Source of the DNA: Deltaproteobacteria bacterium
Lineage (GTDB): Bacteria > Desulfobacterota > DSM-4660 > Desulfatiglandales > HGW-15
Direction of reading: 5' to 3'
DNA length: 6,181 nt
NCBI GenBank assembly: GCA_016932235.1
Contig: JAFGDF010000092.1
Span: 1-6,181 of the forward strand
The notes under the pieces are model-generated. The model was not told where the DNA came from. It made no database searches and was given only the letters and a program-made list of their open reading frames with translations. Below are positions 5,533 through 6,181 of the stretch, piece after piece; the first letter of the stretch is position 1, and the number at the start of each line of letters is the position of its first letter. Both the position numbers and the translations under genes were made by a program.

Positions 5533-6148
5533 TAAAAAGGATGTCGGATTTTACACGTTACTTTTTGTGGCGGGTCTGATGGCTTTTGCCGTGACCTGCC
5601 AGTGGGCATTTGCCAATGAACCCACAGGACGGAATTTTGTCAGGGCCGGGAATGCATTCGGGATGGAAGGCGCTATCGCAAACCCTGACGGCAGGAAAAC
5701 GACAACACTTGTGGATGAAACCGGTCGGCCGGTCCGGACAGGACCGGCATTCAGTAAAAGGGATTCCAATCCTGCCGGAACCGTGGATCTCGCCAGACCA
5801 TTTTTGGGAGGGGCCGGAGCCGGACAGTATGCATTAATTGAAAAGGGCTTTACAGGTCCTGGTCATGGTGAAAATCTCCTGAAGAGCATAGAAGCCGGTA
5901 CGGCAACAGGGGAAGACTTCATCCGGGCTATTACAGACAATAGATACTCGATTGAAGATATTTCGCCCTCATCGGTTGCCAATTATATGGAGGCCCTTGC
6001 AAATGAAGGACTTCTGATATTGATCCCTTCCCACTATTTTAATGACGAAGATATTGAGGTCGCACTGAATGTGGTATTCGAAGACCGGAACAATATATTT
6101 GCCAACTGGAATGTGTTTGAAAATCAATGGCTTCCAGACAAAATGTGA
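5525..6148 (+). CDS. Exported protein of unknown family
   Basis: A 207-residue protein I do not recognise. Residues 1-30 are a classical Sec signal peptide: a KK-containing start, a hydrophobic core at 8-24, and probable cleavage after WAFA. Cys25 lies in AVTC, which does not fit a lipobox, so a soluble periplasmic or secreted protein is more likely than a lipoprotein; the mature part then has no Cys. Residues 31-90 are polar and rich in Gly, Pro, Arg and Thr, probably loosely folded. Residues 93-115 are Gly-rich (FLGGAGAG, GPGHGEN). From 116 on it looks more compact and acidic, with helix-like stretches (ENLLKSIEAG, DFIRAITD, VANYMEALANEGLLILIP), ending in an aromatic tail (FANWNVFENQWLP). 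The TGA stop is at 6146-6148. It sits behind a terminator, so it is a separate transcript. Its position makes it a candidate target or ligand of the sigma/membrane pair, which is inference only. Confidence 0.85.
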   Translation: MFNKKDVGFYTLLFVAGLMAFAVTCQWAFANEPTGRNFVRAGNAFGMEGAIANPDGRKTTTLVDETGRPVRTGPAFSKRDSNPAGTVDLARPFLGGAGAGQYALIEKGFTGPGHGENLLKSIEAGTATGEDFIRAITDNRYSIEDISPSSVANYMEALANEGLLILIPSHYFNDEDIEVALNVVFEDRNNIFANWNVFENQWLPDKM

Positions 6149-6181
6149 CCATATTTTTGTTTTTTTATGGAAAAGTTGAAA

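Noticed and set aside
6138..6166. A possible terminator after the exported-protein gene (ACAAAA pairing with TTTTGT, then T-rich).
   Set aside because: The stem is six mostly A-T pairs overlapping the stop codon, and the window ends shortly after. It is too weak to support, although the T-run is suggestive.
1..6181. CRISPR arrays, tRNA or rRNA genes, insertion sequences and attachment sites.
   Set aside because: No spaced direct repeats, cloverleaf, transposase frame or terminal inverted repeats were seen on either strand.

Overview
The window reads as chromosomal DNA from a Gram-negative bacterium, most likely a member of the Desulfobacterota (former Deltaproteobacteria) or a close relative. 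The main clue is the large secreted protein. It combines tandem DGGY/W-x-x-KL repeats, a Cys-rich InlB-like repeat, a dockerin-like EF-hand pair with the 'DAILALQ ... EAIYALQ' pattern, a fibronectin type III domain and Asp-box repeats. I associate that style of mosaic with this group from memory. No marker gene in the window settles the taxonomy. All genes are on the + strand.

Layout. (1) Bases 1-444 are the 3' half of a dienelactone hydrolase-family gene cut by the window edge. (2) Bases 445-749 are noncoding, with a plausible sigma70-type promoter at 636-664. (3) Bases 750-3743 encode a 997-residue exported protein with two predicted beta-propellers. (4) Bases 3744-3975 are noncoding and hold a Fur-box-like palindrome, a weak promoter candidate and a short palindrome just before the next gene. 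(5) Bases 3976-4581 and 4574-5305 form a tight two-gene operon: an ECF-type sigma factor, and a three-helix membrane protein with a C-terminal beta-rich domain predicted to lie outside the cytoplasm. (6) The operon is followed by overlapping inverted repeats and a good intrinsic terminator at 5389-5424. (7) Bases 5525-6148 encode an exported 207-residue protein of unknown family behind a very strong ribosome binding site.

How the parts may work together. The overlapping pair is arranged like a sigma/anti-sigma switch. The membrane protein would hold the sigma factor at the membrane through its basic cytoplasmic N-terminus and sense something outside through its C-terminal domain. It lacks an anti-sigma family signature that I can recognise, so this role is inferred from position and topology. 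The exported protein downstream, and possibly the large propeller protein upstream, are candidate targets or partners, but no shared promoter motif was found by eye. The hydrolase shows no functional link to the rest. The sigma gene is clearly more AT-rich (38% GC by hand count over 3961-4560) than the large gene (about 50-55% in most sampled lines), which fits a module with a different history.
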